A stretch of 64,000 nt of DNA, taken from assembly GCF_004353905.1 (NCBI RefSeq), contig NZ_SMOD01000027.1, positions 48,539-112,538 on the forward strand, written 5' to 3'. The position numbers and the translations under genes are program-made. This document shows positions 9,090 to 16,412 of this stretch, piece by piece. The stretch's first letter is position 1, and every line of letters starts with the position of its first letter. The notes under the pieces were generated by a model, which did no database searches, was not told the DNA's origin, and saw nothing but the letters and a program-made list of their open reading frames with translations. This stretch comes from Paraburkholderia guartelaensis. GTDB lineage: Bacteria > Pseudomonadota > Gammaproteobacteria > Burkholderiales > Burkholderiaceae.

Positions 9090-9187
9090 TCTGCGTGTAT
9101 CCCGCGAAACGCCCCGTCCGGCGGACTTCCGCGGCTTGCGTGCGGTGCCGCCGGTACGTCGCTCGCGCGCGCATCGTGATGCAGGCC

Positions 9188-9225
9188 AGCACAAGATTGG
9201 TGCCGTGCAGCACATTCGCTGTGCG
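9188..9225. promoter_or_regulatory. Tandem NtrC-like enhancer sites between nirB and cobA
   Basis: Two GCAC-N7-GTGC dyads, AGCACA-N5-GGTGCC (9188-9204) and AGCACA-N5-TGTGCG (9209-9225), are spaced 21 bp centre to centre, i.e. two helical turns. They resemble the NtrC site TGCACY-N5-GGTGCA. They sit roughly 100-130 bp from both divergent sigma-54 promoters (-24 elements at 9087 and 9317), the usual enhancer distance, and could serve both. The match is read by eye, not scored. Confidence 0.6.
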
Positions 9226-9316
9226 CCGTGAGCGTGCAGGTTGCGGGGGTGTCAATTGGGGGCGGCCCACTAGGCGCGCCCCGCTAGCGGGCGGGCGGTG
9301 CGAGCGCGCGCAAGTT

Positions 9317-9330
9317 GGTCTGGAACTTGC
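9317..9330 (+). promoter_or_regulatory. Sigma-54 promoter of cobA
   Basis: GG at 9317-9318 and GC at 9329-9330 with ten bases between them, in the context TTGGTCTGGAACTTGCG. The -12 half (CTTGC) is good; the -24 half lacks the CAC of the consensus. The predicted start is near 9342, immediately before hairpin P1 of the leader, the same geometry as in the other two nitrate-related leaders. Confidence 0.65.
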
Positions 9331-9343
9331 GTGAGCCTGAGTG

Positions 9344-9418
9344 CCGGCAGCGTTGCCGGGCATGCAACCTGGGGCCGCGTTTCGCGCCTCGATTCGAACC
9401 CACCGGACAATGGCGTCC
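9344..9418 (+). promoter_or_regulatory. ANTAR/NasT-type two-hairpin antiterminator in the cobA leader
   Basis: P1 is 9344-9359: a perfect stem CCGGC/GCCGG with loop AGCGTT. P2 is 9405-9418: a perfect stem GGAC/GTCC with loop AATGGC. Both six-base loops have A1 and G4. P2 overlaps the 5' arm of the following terminator, as in the nirB and pilJ-narK leaders. The stems differ in sequence from those leaders while the loop rule is kept, which argues for selection on structure rather than recent duplication. Confidence 0.75.
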
Positions 9419-9454
9419 CCTCGTCGCAAGCGGCGAGCGGACGCCATTTGTTTT
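9410..9454 (+). terminator. Leader terminator (attenuator) of cobA
   Basis: ATGGCGTCC (9410-9418) pairs perfectly with GGACGCCAT (9439-9447), and the stem can extend inward through CTCGTCGC/GCGGCGAG. A T-rich tract (TTTGTTTTA) follows. It lies 46 bp before the cobA start codon, inside the leader, so it acts as an attenuator and not as the end of another gene. Confidence 0.75.
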
Positions 9455-9499
9455 ATGGCGCTCCCCACGTGGGTGCGCGCAATACAAAGGAAGACGACG

Positions 9500-10297
9500 A
9501 TGATGACGGGCAACGAAGGCAAGGTCACGCTGGTGAGCGCGGGTCCGGGCGATCTCGACCTCCTCACCCTGAAGGCGGCGAAGGTACTCGCGAGCGCCGA
9601 CGTCGTGCTGCTCGACGATCTCGTGAATCCGGAAATCGTCACGCTCGCGCCGCAGGCCCGGGTGATACGCGTGGGCAAGCGCGGCGGCTGCCGGTCCACG
9701 CCGCAGGCCTTCATCGAGCGACTGATGCAGCGCTACGCGCGGCGCGGCTTGCACGTGGTGCGCGTGAAAGGCGGCGACGCGCTGCTGTTCGGCCGCGCAG
9801 GGGAAGAACTCGCGGCGTTGCGCAAGGCGGGCGTGACGGTGGAGATCGTGAACGGGGTTTCTTCAGCGTTCGCGGCGGCGGCGGGACTCGGCGTGTCGCT
9901 CACGCATCGCGATCATTGCCAGGGCGTGATCTTCGTGACTGCGCATCTGCGCGACCACAGCGAACCCGACTGGCAGGCGCTCGCCGCGACGGGCATGACG
10001 CTCGCCATTTATATGGGCATGAGCCGGATCGAGTCGCTGTGCGCAACGCTCGTAGAAGCGCTCCCCACGGCAACACCCGCCGCCGTCGTGCAGTGGGCGG
10101 GCAGCGCGAGCGAGCGGCGCGTCACCGGCACGCTCGGCACGATCGCGGCGCACGCACGTGCAGCAGGCCTTGGCAGCCCCGCCATCATTCTCGTGGGCAA
10201 CGCGATTGGCGAAGCGGCATCGTTCGCCATTTCGCCCGCGTCGTTCGGCGTGCATTCACAGGAAGCGGGCAGCGAGGGGCTGCGTCGACGTGCGTAA
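9500..10297 (+). CDS. cobA: Uroporphyrinogen-III C-methyltransferase, single domain
   Basis: SAM-dependent enzyme that methylates uroporphyrinogen III at C2 and C7 to precorrin-2, the first step to siroheme. The 265 residues (about 263 if the second ATG is used) show the tetrapyrrole-methylase fold: VSAGPGDLDLLTLKA at the N terminus, the RVKGGDALLFGRAGEE loop, and MGMSRI further on. It carries only the methyltransferase. The dehydrogenase/ferrochelatase half of a CysG is absent, so precorrin-2 must be finished elsewhere. Start at 9500, six bases after AAAGGAAG; the frame upstream to 9341 is leader. Divergent from nirB, whose product needs siroheme, and under matching leader control. Confidence 0.93.
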   Translation: MMTGNEGKVTLVSAGPGDLDLLTLKAAKVLASADVVLLDDLVNPEIVTLAPQARVIRVGKRGGCRSTPQAFIERLMQRYARRGLHVVRVKGGDALLFGRAGEELAALRKAGVTVEIVNGVSSAFAAAAGLGVSLTHRDHCQGVIFVTAHLRDHSEPDWQALAATGMTLAIYMGMSRIESLCATLVEALPTATPAAVVQWAGSASERRVTGTLGTIAAHARAAGLGSPAIILVGNAIGEAASFAISPASFGVHSQEAGSEGLRRRA

Positions 10298-10305
10298 ACG
10301 CGTTT

Positions 10306-10332
10306 GCGGCCCGTCGCTCACGCTCGGGCCGC
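10306..10332. terminator. Hairpin between convergent cobA and narK
   Basis: GCGGCCCG (10306-10313) and CGGGCCGC (10325-10332) form a perfect 8-bp stem in the 56-bp gap between two convergent stop codons. No T-run follows on either strand, so it is only a possible bidirectional terminator. Confidence 0.4.
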
Positions 10333-10353
10333 ACCATCCTATCTAACCAGATC

Positions 10354-11748
10354 TCAGTTGCTTGCGCTCGCCTGAGCGCCCTGCACGACGGCTTGGGCCA
10401 TCGCCGGCTCCTGAGGCAGCGCCCATTCGAGCCAGCGTGCGCGATGCAGCACCACGAGTCCGAATGCGGCCGCCGCGATCGCGCCGAACGTCGCGAAGCC
10501 CATCTGGTAGCTGCCGGTGCTCTCCTTGGCAATGCCCATGATGACCGGCAGATAGAAGCCGCCGATTCCCCCCGCCGCGCCGATGATGCCCGACATCAGC
10601 CCGGTGCGGCCCTGCCAGCGGCGCGGCACGAGCTGGAACGTCGCGCCGTTGCCGAGACCGAAGCACACGTAGGTGAAGGCGAGCAGCGCAATGCCCGCGG
10701 CGAACGGCGGCATCCACAGCGCGAATGCGAAGTCGCATACCGAGATCGCGGCAAGCAGCACCACGAGCGCACGCACGCCCGAAATGCGATCGGCGATCAG
10801 GCCGCCGAGCGGGCGCACCATCGCACCGGTCAGCGCGAGCAGCGACATCACCACGCCGGCTTCGAGCTTCGGTACTTGATAAAGCGAAATCAGCAGCGTC
10901 GAAATATAGGACGACATGCCGACGAAGCCGCCGAACGTGATGCTGTACACGAGCATCACGACCCACGTGTCGCCTTCGGTGAGCACCGCGCGATAGTGGC
11001 GCGGCAACACGGCGATGGCGAGCAGCGCGCCGAACACCGGCAGCAGCAGCACCCCGGTCTTGCCCGCGCCGAACACGCCTGCATGCACGGCAAGCACGAG
11101 CGCGATCAAGCCGGCGAGCGTGATGCCGAACGAGCGCAATGCGTGCAGCGCGCTACCGGACTTCTGGCCGAGATCGCGGGCCCAAAAGGTCACGGCCGTC
11201 GCGGCAAGTGCGAGCAGCGGCAGCGCCGCGCCCGTGGCATGCGCCCATCCATAGTGGGTCGCGAGGCCGGGAAAGAGGAAGCCGTCGAGCACGGCGCCGA
11301 TATTGCCGGCCGCGGCGAGGCCGAGCACGAGGCCCTGCACCTTCGGCGGATAGTTGCTGCCCGCCATGGGCAGCGCCACGGCGAAACTCGCGCCGCCCAC
11401 GCCGAGCAACACGCCGAGCACGAGCAGCAAGGTATAGGACGGCGTGCCCGGCATCATCAACAGCACGGCGGCGGGGATGGCGGAGAGGGCGATGCCCATC
11501 AGCGCGACACGGCGGCCATCGTAGGCCTGATAGAGATTGCCGAGCGTCACGCGCAAAATCGCCGCGCCGAGTACCGGCACGGCCACGAGCAGGCCCAGTT
11601 CCGCCGGCGTCATCGCAATGTCCTTCTGGATGAAGGGCGCGAGCGGGCCGAACATCACCCACACCGTGAAGCCGGTGTCGAAGTACAGGAAGCACGCGAC
11701 CAGCGCGCGCCAGTTACCGCTCTTGAGCGAACTTACCAGGTCTTTCAC
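10354..11748 (-). CDS. narK: NarK/NasA-type nitrate/nitrite transporter (MFS)
   Basis: A 464-residue, twelve-helix major-facilitator protein of the nitrate/nitrite porter family. Both glycine-rich nitrate signatures are visible, SNYPPKVQGLVLGLAAAGNIGA in helix 5 and GIIGAAGGIGGFYLP in helix 11. It would import nitrate for NasA and possibly export nitrite. I start at GTG 11748 because GGAGAG stands six bases upstream; a TTG nine codons earlier is in frame but has no such site. It is 23 bp after the pilJ-like gene, so it is transcribed from the same sigma-54/ANTAR leader. Confidence 0.93.
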   Translation of the reverse strand: MKDLVSSLKSGNWRALVACFLYFDTGFTVWVMFGPLAPFIQKDIAMTPAELGLLVAVPVLGAAILRVTLGNLYQAYDGRRVALMGIALSAIPAAVLLMMPGTPSYTLLLVLGVLLGVGGASFAVALPMAGSNYPPKVQGLVLGLAAAGNIGAVLDGFLFPGLATHYGWAHATGAALPLLALAATAVTFWARDLGQKSGSALHALRSFGITLAGLIALVLAVHAGVFGAGKTGVLLLPVFGALLAIAVLPRHYRAVLTEGDTWVVMLVYSITFGGFVGMSSYISTLLISLYQVPKLEAGVVMSLLALTGAMVRPLGGLIADRISGVRALVVLLAAISVCDFAFALWMPPFAAGIALLAFTYVCFGLGNGATFQLVPRRWQGRTGLMSGIIGAAGGIGGFYLPVIMGIAKESTGSYQMGFATFGAIAAAAFGLVVLHRARWLEWALPQEPAMAQAVVQGAQASASN

Positions 11749-11771
11749 GAGGTTCTCTCCAGTAGTGGATC

Positions 11772-12506
11772 TCAACCCGCCAGGCGGGCATGCATCCGTT
11801 GATTTCGGAATCCAGAATGTCTTTCGGGCGCGCTATTGCGCGTTTCGGGCTTGCCGACCACGCCCTGCACGAGCCTGTCCATTTCGCCTATCACGTGCGC
11901 CAGCTCCGCCGTGATCACCGCGAATTCGCGGCCGAACTGGCCGGCGCGTGCGGCAGCCACCCGTGCATTGAGCGCGACGATGTTCGCGCGCAGCGAAATG
12001 GAGGCGAGTTCGTCGACGATGCCCGCCTGCCGCTTCGCCGCCGCGGCTTCCACGCTGCGCAATTCGTCCTGGTACGCCTGGGTAAGCGCTTGCAGCAGTT
12101 CGAGCAGTGGCGTGGCGGCGGTAGTGAGTTCCGTCACGGCTGCCTCGCACACGCTATCGGCCGTCGACGCCTCGATTGAGCGCTCGAGGCACGCGCACGC
12201 ATGCGCCGCGAGTTTCGTGAACGCCCGGATGCGCTCGTCGGCTTTGCGTGCGCCGAAATAGAGTTCGCGCAACGCCGTTGAGAACACGCCGGGAAAGTGG
12301 TCGTCGCCCTCCACCAGCCGTGCGTGCGAAGCCGCAAACGTGTCGAGGCAGTCGCGCGCCACGACGAGCGCGGCCGCGTCACCGCGCAAGCCGAGCAGCG
12401 CATGCAGGACGACACGCTGCGAGAGCATGCGCTGACGACCGGCCAGATTGATGAGCTCGCCGACGATTTCCGCAGAGATGTCAGGTATCGTTTCCCGCAT
12501 GTTCAT
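11772..12506 (-). CDS. Soluble PilJ/NIT-type nitrate-sensor-like protein with degenerate MCP hairpin tip
   Basis: A 244-residue protein without membrane segments. The N terminus has a PilJ/NarX-like P-box (AGRQRMLSQR, residues 22-31), a motif that in NarX/NarQ binds nitrate or nitrite. Long helices follow. Residues about 165-225 resemble the tip of a methyl-accepting chemotaxis protein (SLRANIVALNARVAAARAGQFGREFAVI), in which the usual TNILALNAAVEAARAGE is altered. No HAMP, kinase or ANTAR domain is present. Start ATG 12506 (or 12500); the longer frame to 12935 would run through the leader. It lies directly before narK. Function is inferred from context: nitrate perception linked to uptake or chemotaxis. 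Confidence 0.8.
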   Translation of the reverse strand: MNMRETIPDISAEIVGELINLAGRQRMLSQRVVLHALLGLRGDAAALVVARDCLDTFAASHARLVEGDDHFPGVFSTALRELYFGARKADERIRAFTKLAAHACACLERSIEASTADSVCEAAVTELTTAATPLLELLQALTQAYQDELRSVEAAAAKRQAGIVDELASISLRANIVALNARVAAARAGQFGREFAVITAELAHVIGEMDRLVQGVVGKPETRNSAPERHSGFRNQRMHARLAG

Positions 12507-12569
12507 CTTTAGTTGTACAAATCGCGTCGCGAAGGTGTTGCCAGACCAGGGTGCTTGCGCGAAGCGCAT

Positions 12570-12633
12570 AAAAAAAGCGTCCCGAAGCGCACCCGCCACG
12601 CACGCTGTGCCGTGGAGTGCCGCTTCGGGACGC
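12570..12633 (-). terminator. Leader terminator (attenuator) of the pilJ-narK unit
   Basis: GCGTCCCGAAGCG (12633-12621) pairs perfectly over 13 bp with CGCTTCGGGACGC (12589-12577), followed by seven T (12576-12570). It is the strongest intrinsic terminator in the window, yet it lies 63 bp upstream of the gene it precedes. The 5' arm overlaps hairpin P2. Confidence 0.88.
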
Positions 12634-12708
12634 CGTTGCCCCGCACGATCGAATGATCCCGCACACGGCGGGACGATGCTGCAATTCATTGGAGCCTTCA
12701 TTGGCCCC
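12628..12708 (-). promoter_or_regulatory. ANTAR/NasT-type two-hairpin antiterminator in the pilJ-narK leader
   Basis: P1 is 12708-12691: stem GGGGCC/GGCTCC (one G-U pair) with loop AATGAA. P2 is 12641-12628: stem GGGC/GTCC with loop AACGGC, identical in sequence to P2 of nirB. Both loops obey A1 and G4. P1 begins about two bases after the predicted transcript start (12710), and P2 shares the terminator 5' arm. Confidence 0.8.
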
Positions 12709-12721
12709 CGATAGCGATAAA

Positions 12722-12735
12722 GCAATAGGTATGCC
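12722..12735 (-). promoter_or_regulatory. Sigma-54 promoter of the pilJ-narK unit
   Basis: Minus-strand TGGCATACCTATTGCT has GG (12735-12734) and GC (12723-12722) ten bases apart and agrees with TGGCAC-N5-TTGCW at nearly all key positions. The predicted start is near 12710. Confidence 0.8.
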
Positions 12736-12839
12736 ATCCGATCCGCCGGCAGCCCGCACGCCCCGCGCAACGCCCGGCTGGCGCGGGTTTCACGGTTCAC
12801 GCAGCGCTCGCGGCGCGCGAAGCGGAGACCGGCTGCGCG

Positions 12840-12854
12840 CCACCAATCGTGTGC
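12840..12854. promoter_or_regulatory. Weak NtrC-like dyad upstream of the pilJ-narK promoter
   Basis: CCAC-N7-GTGC lies about 105 bp upstream of the -24 element. It differs by one base from the GCAC-N7-GTGC core seen twice between nirB and cobA. The rest of 12736-13003 shows no other feature I can support except the ribosome binding site of the next gene. It is a guess from spacing and partial match. Confidence 0.25.
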
Positions 12855-13003
12855 TTCAGGTGACTGCTGCTGGTGCACTGCAGCGAAGCCCCGCACCATC
12901 GCCGGGCACCGTCTTGCCCTTCGGCGCGACAGCACTACTCTGTAAACATGGATTGGTGGGCCGCGCGAGCGCGCATGCGCGGCGCCGGCCTGGGAGGTGT
13001 GTC

Positions 13004-13375
13004 ATGAAGCCAAGCGCAATCGGCCGCGCGTTCGCATGCGTCGCCGTCGTCGGCCTTGGCGGGCTCGTCATTTCATCCGCGGCGAGCGCCGCGAATGAAG
13101 CGACGATCGCAATCGTCTCCGGCACGTACGGCAGCAACTGCGGCGCACCACACGGCAATGTCACACGCGATCTCGCCGCGCACTGCGACGGTTTGCGAAC
13201 CTGCAGCTATCCGGTGTCGATGGTCGCCGCGCAATCGGGCGGCTGCCGGAATGACTATCTCGCCGAGTGGCGCTGCGGCGGCCACGAATTCCACAACGCT
13301 GCATTGGCTCCCGGTGCGGGTCAGGGCGATCGGCTCATTCTCAGTTGCGTGCCTTCGAGTGGTCCGGGGCATTGA
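13004..13375 (+). CDS. Secreted small cysteine-rich protein with lectin-like domain
   Basis: A 123-residue protein with a clear Sec signal peptide (residues 1 to about 27, ending SSAASA-AN). The mature part has six cysteines and a pattern (GTYGSNCG ... GNVTRDLAAHCDG ... TCSYPV ... CRNDYLAEWRCGG) like SUEL/galactose-binding-lectin-type domains found in bacterial secreted proteins. Disulfide-bonded and periplasmic or extracellular by inference. Start at ATG 13004 after GGGAGG; the in-frame ORF to 12617 upstream runs into the pilJ-narK regulatory region. Role unknown; neighbours give no strong hint. Confidence 0.75.
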   Translation: MKPSAIGRAFACVAVVGLGGLVISSAASAANEATIAIVSGTYGSNCGAPHGNVTRDLAAHCDGLRTCSYPVSMVAAQSGGCRNDYLAEWRCGGHEFHNAALAPGAGQGDRLILSCVPSSGPGH

Positions 13376-13711
13376 TATCTGCGAATAGGAATCAGAAACG
13401 CAGCTCGCGCATGACGCCATTTTCAGCGTACTGCTAACCACGTTCCTCGCTGGCCCAAAGTGGGCCGCGCGTTCGTTGTCCCTTTTCAAAGCGTGTAATA
13501 GACTCAGTTCGACGGCGCGCTTCGCACAACTCGCAGGCGACTGCAAACATCGTGGAGTTGTGCTCCCGGTCACGGGGTCATGCTGGGAAGGCACGCAACG
13601 TCGGCGGACAGTTTCTCGTACCACCTTTAGTTCTGGCGGTCCTCGCCGGAACGTTATAGGAGTCTGGGGGCGTCTGAATCGCGCGCCCTGGCCTGCGAGG
13701 AGACACAGACG
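13376..13711. other. Intergenic, 336 bp, no recognisable gene
   Basis: Lies between the secreted-protein gene and the AI-2E-type permease gene. Only short frames of no family resemblance are present. Apart from the GAGGAG ribosome binding site just before 13712 I see no RNA gene, clear hairpin terminator or repeat; it probably holds the promoter of the downstream operon. Confidence 0.4.
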
Positions 13712-14818
13712 ATGCTGCTGCCCACTACATCAACGCCAAAGGCGCAGTCCCGGGATTTGCTCGATGTCCTGATTCGCGCCGCGCTCATTGCCGTCCTGGC
13801 GATGTTTTGCTTTCGCATCTTCGCCCCGTTCCTCGACCTCATGGTGTGGTCCGTGATTCTCGCGGTCACGCTTTATCCGCTACAAACGAAACTCCAGCGC
13901 AGCTTCCCTCACAAGGATGGGCTCATCGCCACGCTCATCATTCTCGTGGCGTTCGCGGTGATCCTCGCGCCGACCTGGCTGCTCGGTGTCGCCGTGGCCG
14001 ATTCGATCGAGCATGCCATGAGCGTCGCGAAGGGCGGCACGTTTCATATCCCGCCTCCCGCCGACTCGATCGCTCACTGGCCAATCGTCGGTCAGCGCGT
14101 ATACGACTTCTGGATGCAGGCGTCGACCGACGTCGCCGGTCTCGTGCAGCGGTTCGCGCCGCAACTGAAGGCAACCGGCCTCGCGCTGCTCGGCACCATC
14201 ACCGGACTCGGCGCCGCACTGCTGATTTTCTTCGTAGCCCTGATCATTGCCGGCATTCTCATGGCCCATGGCGAGACAGGCTATCGCAGCACGGTGCAGA
14301 TCGCCTCGCGCGTTTCCGGCCCGGAAAACGGCCCGCAAATCGCCGACCTTTGCACCGCCACGATTCGCGCCGTCGCCCAGGGCGTGGTGGGCATCGCGTT
14401 CATCCAGATGGTGTTGATCGGCGTCGGCTTCATCGTGATGGGCATTCCCGGCGCAGGCCTGCTCGCGCTGGCCGTGCTGCTGATCGGCATCATGCAGCTG
14501 CCCGCCACCCTCATCACTGTGCCCGTCATCATCTTCGTGATCATGACGCAGGGCGTGAGCACGGCGACCATCGTCTTCTCCGTCTACGAGTTCGTTGCAG
14601 GTCTCGCCGACAACGTACTCAAGCCGCTGCTGCTTGGCCGCGGCGTGGCGGTGCCCATGCCGGTGGTGCTGATCGGCGCGATCGGCGGTATGGTCACAGG
14701 CGGCGTGATCGGCCTTTTCATCGGCCCGGTAATGCTCGCCGTCGGCTATCAACTGTTCTGGCGCTGGGTGAAAGACCAGCCCCAAGCCGAACACGCACGA
14801 GAAGAACAGCGGGCTTGA
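13712..14818 (+). CDS. AI-2E family permease (PerM/TqsA-like membrane protein)
   Basis: A 368-residue integral membrane protein with about eight hydrophobic segments arranged as in the AI-2E transporter (DUF20) family. It has paired N-terminal helices, a long soluble stretch (about 95-150), then a cluster of C-terminal helices including the conserved segment FVAGLADNVLKPLLLGRG. Family members export small molecules or ions; the substrate is not evident. The start follows GAGGAG by about ten bases. The next gene begins 16 bp after its stop, so it is probably the first gene of the efflux operon that follows. Confidence 0.88.
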   Translation: MLLPTTSTPKAQSRDLLDVLIRAALIAVLAMFCFRIFAPFLDLMVWSVILAVTLYPLQTKLQRSFPHKDGLIATLIILVAFAVILAPTWLLGVAVADSIEHAMSVAKGGTFHIPPPADSIAHWPIVGQRVYDFWMQASTDVAGLVQRFAPQLKATGLALLGTITGLGAALLIFFVALIIAGILMAHGETGYRSTVQIASRVSGPENGPQIADLCTATIRAVAQGVVGIAFIQMVLIGVGFIVMGIPGAGLLALAVLLIGIMQLPATLITVPVIIFVIMTQGVSTATIVFSVYEFVAGLADNVLKPLLLGRGVAVPMPVVLIGAIGGMVTGGVIGLFIGPVMLAVGYQLFWRWVKDQPQAEHAREEQRA

Positions 14819-14834
14819 GCCCCGAGGCCGCGCT

Positions 14835-16412
14835 GTGATCCTCTGCGAGCGCCCTTACTGGCTCCCGCTCGGCGCCTGCTGCCTGAGCACGCTACTGGGC
14901 GCATGCATGCGCGTGGGCCCCGACTTTCAGCCGCAACACGAGAGCTGGAGCGAGCATTGGAGCAGCGCGTCGATCGAGCAGGTCACGTCGATCGCTCCAC
15001 GACCGAATGAGCAACCCGACGCGCGCGAATGGTGGCGCGTATTCGGAGACGAAAATCTCGAGCAGCTGATTGCCGCAGCCGACGCGAATAACAGCGACCT
15101 GAAAATCGCCGCCTTGCGCGTGATCGAGGCGCGCGCCCAGCTCGGCATCGCGCTCGCGGGGCGCTACCCGCAGGTGCAGCAGGCCAACGCCGACGTGCTG
15201 GCCTCGGCGCGCAAGCGCCACGACGGTTTCGACCCGCGTTCGGGTGCCTACATTCAATACGGTCTTGGGTTCAGCATCGGCTGGGAACTGGACTTCTGGG
15301 GACGCTTTAGCCGCGCGATCGAATCGGCTGACGCCTCGTTCTTCGCCGCCCAGGACAACCGCGAGGACGCGCTCGTGCTCGTTCACGCGCAGGTCGCGGA
15401 CACCTATTTCACGCTGCGCACGACCGAAGCGCGTCTGCGGATTGCGCGCGAAAACGCGCAGCTGCAAAAGCGCAGCTACGACATCACGCAAAAGCTCTTC
15501 AAGAGCGGCGAAACCGACGAGCTCGATCTCCAGCAAGCGAAAACACAGTATCTCGGCACGCTGAGCAGCATTCCCGTGTTCGAAAGCCAGATCGCGGTGG
15601 CGCGGCACGCGCTTAGCGTGCTGCTCGGGCGCCCGCCCGGCCCGCTGCCCGAACTCGACGTGCAGCCGGCCAAGGCAGGGTTCGTTCCGCTCATCGACCA
15701 CGCCGTGCTTCAGGACGTGCCCGCGAAGCTGCTGCTGCGCCGGCCGGACGTACGCGCTGCGGAGCAGAAGATGGCCGCGCAGTCTGCGTTGATCGGCGTG
15801 GCGAAGGCCGACCTGTATCCGTCCATTTCGCTCGTCGGCACACTCGCCTGGAGCGCCAGCTCGCTTGCGGGTGCGCCGAGCACGCTTGGCGTGGCGGCCG
15901 GCCCGAGCATCACATGGAACCTGTTCGATCACGGCCTCATCACGAACAACGTGCGCGTGCAGGATGCCCGCCTGCAGCAGTTGATCGTCGCTTATCAGGA
16001 GACCGTGCGCGAAGCGGCGCGCGAGGCCGACGACGCCGCAACCGCGCTGAGCGCGGCGCTGCAGCGCGACACGATCCTGAACGACGCACAAGGCGCGGCG
16101 CAGCGCTCGCTCACGCTCGCCAACACGATCTACCGCGAAGGGTACTCGGACTTCCAGCGCGTGCTCGACGCGCAGCGCGCGCTCTCCGCGCAGCAGGACG
16201 CGTTCGTCGTCAATCGCGGCAACGCCGTGAGCAGCCTGATTGCGCTGTACAAGGCCGTGGACGGCGGCTGGGACCTGGATCAGCCGCTCATCGATCCCGC
16301 TACCCGCGCCCAGATGCAGCGACGCACGGACTGGGGCGACCTGCTCGACGAACCGGCATCGCCCTCCGCCGCGCAAGCGCCTGGCACTCAACCGGAAGGG
16401 CCGACACGATGA
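14835..16412 (+). CDS. Outer-membrane efflux lipoprotein (NodT/OprM-type OMF)
   Basis: A 525-residue TolC-like channel protein. The GTG start is followed by a signal peptide with lipobox (TLLGAC, Cys about residue 24), so it is lipid-anchored to the outer membrane. Two repeats of the outer-membrane efflux protein family are visible (first around WELDFWGRFSRAIESADA, second around LFDHGLITNNVRVQDARLQQ), with long periplasmic helices between. It would form the exit duct for the HlyD-type adaptor encoded next, whose ATG overlaps its TGA (ATGA). The C-terminal tail is Pro/Ala-rich. Confidence 0.93.
   Translation: MILCERPYWLPLGACCLSTLLGACMRVGPDFQPQHESWSEHWSSASIEQVTSIAPRPNEQPDAREWWRVFGDENLEQLIAAADANNSDLKIAALRVIEARAQLGIALAGRYPQVQQANADVLASARKRHDGFDPRSGAYIQYGLGFSIGWELDFWGRFSRAIESADASFFAAQDNREDALVLVHAQVADTYFTLRTTEARLRIARENAQLQKRSYDITQKLFKSGETDELDLQQAKTQYLGTLSSIPVFESQIAVARHALSVLLGRPPGPLPELDVQPAKAGFVPLIDHAVLQDVPAKLLLRRPDVRAAEQKMAAQSALIGVAKADLYPSISLVGTLAWSASSLAGAPSTLGVAAGPSITWNLFDHGLITNNVRVQDARLQQLIVAYQETVREAAREADDAATALSAALQRDTILNDAQGAAQRSLTLANTIYREGYSDFQRVLDAQRALSAQQDAFVVNRGNAVSSLIALYKAVDGGWDLDQPLIDPATRAQMQRRTDWGDLLDEPASPSAAQAPGTQPEGPTR

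Noticed and set aside
8914..9714. Upstream extension of nirB to 9714
   Set aside because: It would translate through the attenuator, the sigma-54 promoter and into the divergent cobA gene; ATG 8913 has a ribosome binding site and matches NirB starts.
9298..11802. 834-codon plus-strand ORF spanning cobA and narK
   Set aside because: Out of frame with cobA and antisense to narK; low-complexity His/Arg/Glu text only.
12507..12935. Upstream extension of the pilJ-type gene
   Set aside because: The added residues come from the leader with its terminator and ANTAR hairpins and have no domain.
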